From the NCBI GenBank assembly GCA_037833965.1, contig AP031354.1, positions 474,001 to 538,000 of the forward strand: a stretch of 64,000 nt of DNA, in the 5' to 3' direction. The position numbers and the translations under genes were made by a program. The notes below the pieces were generated by a model. The model searched no databases. It was not told where the DNA came from and saw only the letters and a list, made by a program, of their open reading frames with translations. Positions 63,375 through 64,000 of the stretch are shown here, piece by piece; position 1 is the stretch's first letter, and every line of letters starts with the position of its first letter. This DNA is from Marchantia polymorpha subsp. ruderalis. Its lineage: Eukaryota > Streptophyta > Marchantiopsida > Marchantiales > Marchantiaceae.

Positions 63375-63838
63375 CTAATACAAAGTGAGTATAATCACTA
63401 TGTGACCTCTCAACAAAGGAGTCACAAAAGGTGCAGGTGACTCTATCACAGCTCTATAGTACTCCTCTCCATAATTCCTCACAAGAAAAGCTCTCCATAT
63501 CCTCTTCTGTCTATATACTGTTCTAATCTCTACATAAGTGCTGAATCGAACCGGGACAGGTGGTTCGCGATTCAAATCCATGAAACAATATAGTATAGAA
63601 TGTATATAGTACAATCCCAAGTCTCTCCATAAGTAACTATTGGAAGAATCAGTGGCACTCTTGACTCCATCACTCTAGTCATAAAATCTGCACCCCAACA
63701 AGCCACAAGGTACATCCGAAAATGATGTTTCTCCATGCAACGAAGGTGAATATCGAATAGGTTAGGAATTGGCCAGTGCGGTACTGGATTCCTGTCAATC
63801 TCGTCCATATCTGCAAAAACACAATGTCCCCCTTCCAC
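63375..63838 (-). other. Pre-gag leader with two overlapping open frames, copy 2
   Basis: Frame A is 63838-63572 (88 codons) and frame B is 63620-63375 (81 codons, ending 17 bases before the gag ATG). Both match copy 1 closely. A one-base length difference near the overlap changes how they join. Product unknown. Confidence 0.5.
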
Positions 63839-63959
63839 CTCTCTCTACATGCAGATGAATGACCTCTGCCAACCTCTATACACTCTCAAGACTACACTCC
63901 ATCATCACTCACTTGCTATTCCATGAGGGGTAATCCACACTCAAGGAAAGAGCAAGGTC

Positions 63960-63971
63960 GCTCTGATACCA
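63960..63971 (-). other. Primer-binding site, copy 2
   Basis: On the minus strand it reads TGGTATCAGAGC, a perfect match to the 3' end complement of plant initiator Met-tRNA, 2 bases after the LTR. Confidence 0.92.
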
Positions 63972-63972
63972 T

Positions 63973-64000
63973 TGTAACACTAGGGTTTAGAGAGAAATTC
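63973..64000 (-). repeat. 5' LTR of copy 2, truncated by the window end
   Basis: The 28 bases (TGTAACACTAGGGTTTAGAG on + and on) equal the terminal part of the LTR next to the primer site. Confidence 0.93.

Larger units (their letters stand above)
58329..64000 (-). mobile_element. Ty3/gypsy chromovirus, copy 2 (runs off the window)
   Basis: Same family as copy 1 but in opposite orientation. From right to left it has 28 bp of the 5' LTR, the primer site, the leader frames, an intact gag open frame, a broken pol and the 3' LTR (58329-58748). The protein-coding sequence is closely similar to copy 1 throughout. The far end of the 5' LTR and the second target-site flank lie outside the window. 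Confidence 0.95.

Noticed and set aside
1..64000. CRISPR arrays, operons, bacterial-type signals
   Set aside because: The window is plant nuclear DNA with spliced genes; no regularly spaced repeat array was seen.
1..64000. tRNA or rRNA genes
   Set aside because: No cloverleaf or rRNA-like sequence noticed by eye; the only tRNA-related sequences are the two retroelement primer sites. A tRNAscan run would be needed to exclude one.

Overview
The window reads as nuclear DNA of a land plant. The genes have many short GT-AG introns. The protein set is typically plant: a vacuolar-type TPK potassium channel with a C-terminal EF-hand, a plant C-4 sterol methyl oxidase, a plastid-type VTT membrane protein and an arginyl-tRNA synthetase with an organelle-type leader. 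Telo-box promoter elements and a chromodomain-bearing Ty3/gypsy retrotransposon primed by initiator Met-tRNA fit too. A bryophyte, most likely a moss, is my best guess; I have no marker that fixes the species.

Layout. 1-2.7 kb: two-pore K+ channel (+). 2.7-7.2 kb: no recognisable gene. 7.2-8.8 kb: CCCH+RING splicing factor of the RNF113/CWC24 family (-), with a GC-AG intron. 9-13.8 kb: AT-rich, non-coding. 13.9-14.6 kb: two-exon gene of unknown function (+). 16.1-18.7 kb: seven-exon VTT (TVP38/TMEM64-type) protein (-). 19.6-20.1 kb: a tandem duplication of about 258 bp. 24.4-25.9 kb: SWC6/ZNHIT1 subunit of the SWR1 complex (-). It is divergent from a 17-exon arginyl-tRNA synthetase (+, 26.7-33.1 kb), with a 760-bp shared upstream region that carries an inverted telo-box pair. 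33-40 kb: no recognised gene. 41.0-44.8 kb: SMO2-type sterol oxidase (+). In each multi-exon gene except the unknown one, I checked exon phases by hand and the joined frame closes.

From 46 kb to the end the window is mobile-element territory. It holds a fragment of a Ty3/gypsy element, a decayed pogo/CENP-B-type DNA transposon, and two long copies of one Ty3/gypsy chromovirus in opposite orientation (50.0-56.0 kb on +; 58.3 kb to beyond the window end on -). The + copy sits inside an older LTR of the same family, which it splits in two. Between the copies is a diverged retropepsin-like open frame. Neither copy has an intact pol. Together they let the ancestral organisation be read: a leader with small open frames, gag with a CCHC knuckle, then pol in the -1 frame.

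The strongest new observation is the gag-pol junction. The - copy has a canonical slippery heptamer (G GGA AAC) in the gag frame, a 7-nt spacer, and a perfect 8-bp stem that encloses the gag stop codon. The stem is unchanged in the other copy. This looks like programmed -1 ribosomal frameshifting. The two copies also share an in-frame TGA between reverse transcriptase and RNase H, a pair of pre-gag open frames, and LTRs with repeated GCCACGTCAGC-type (bZIP-site-like) motifs.
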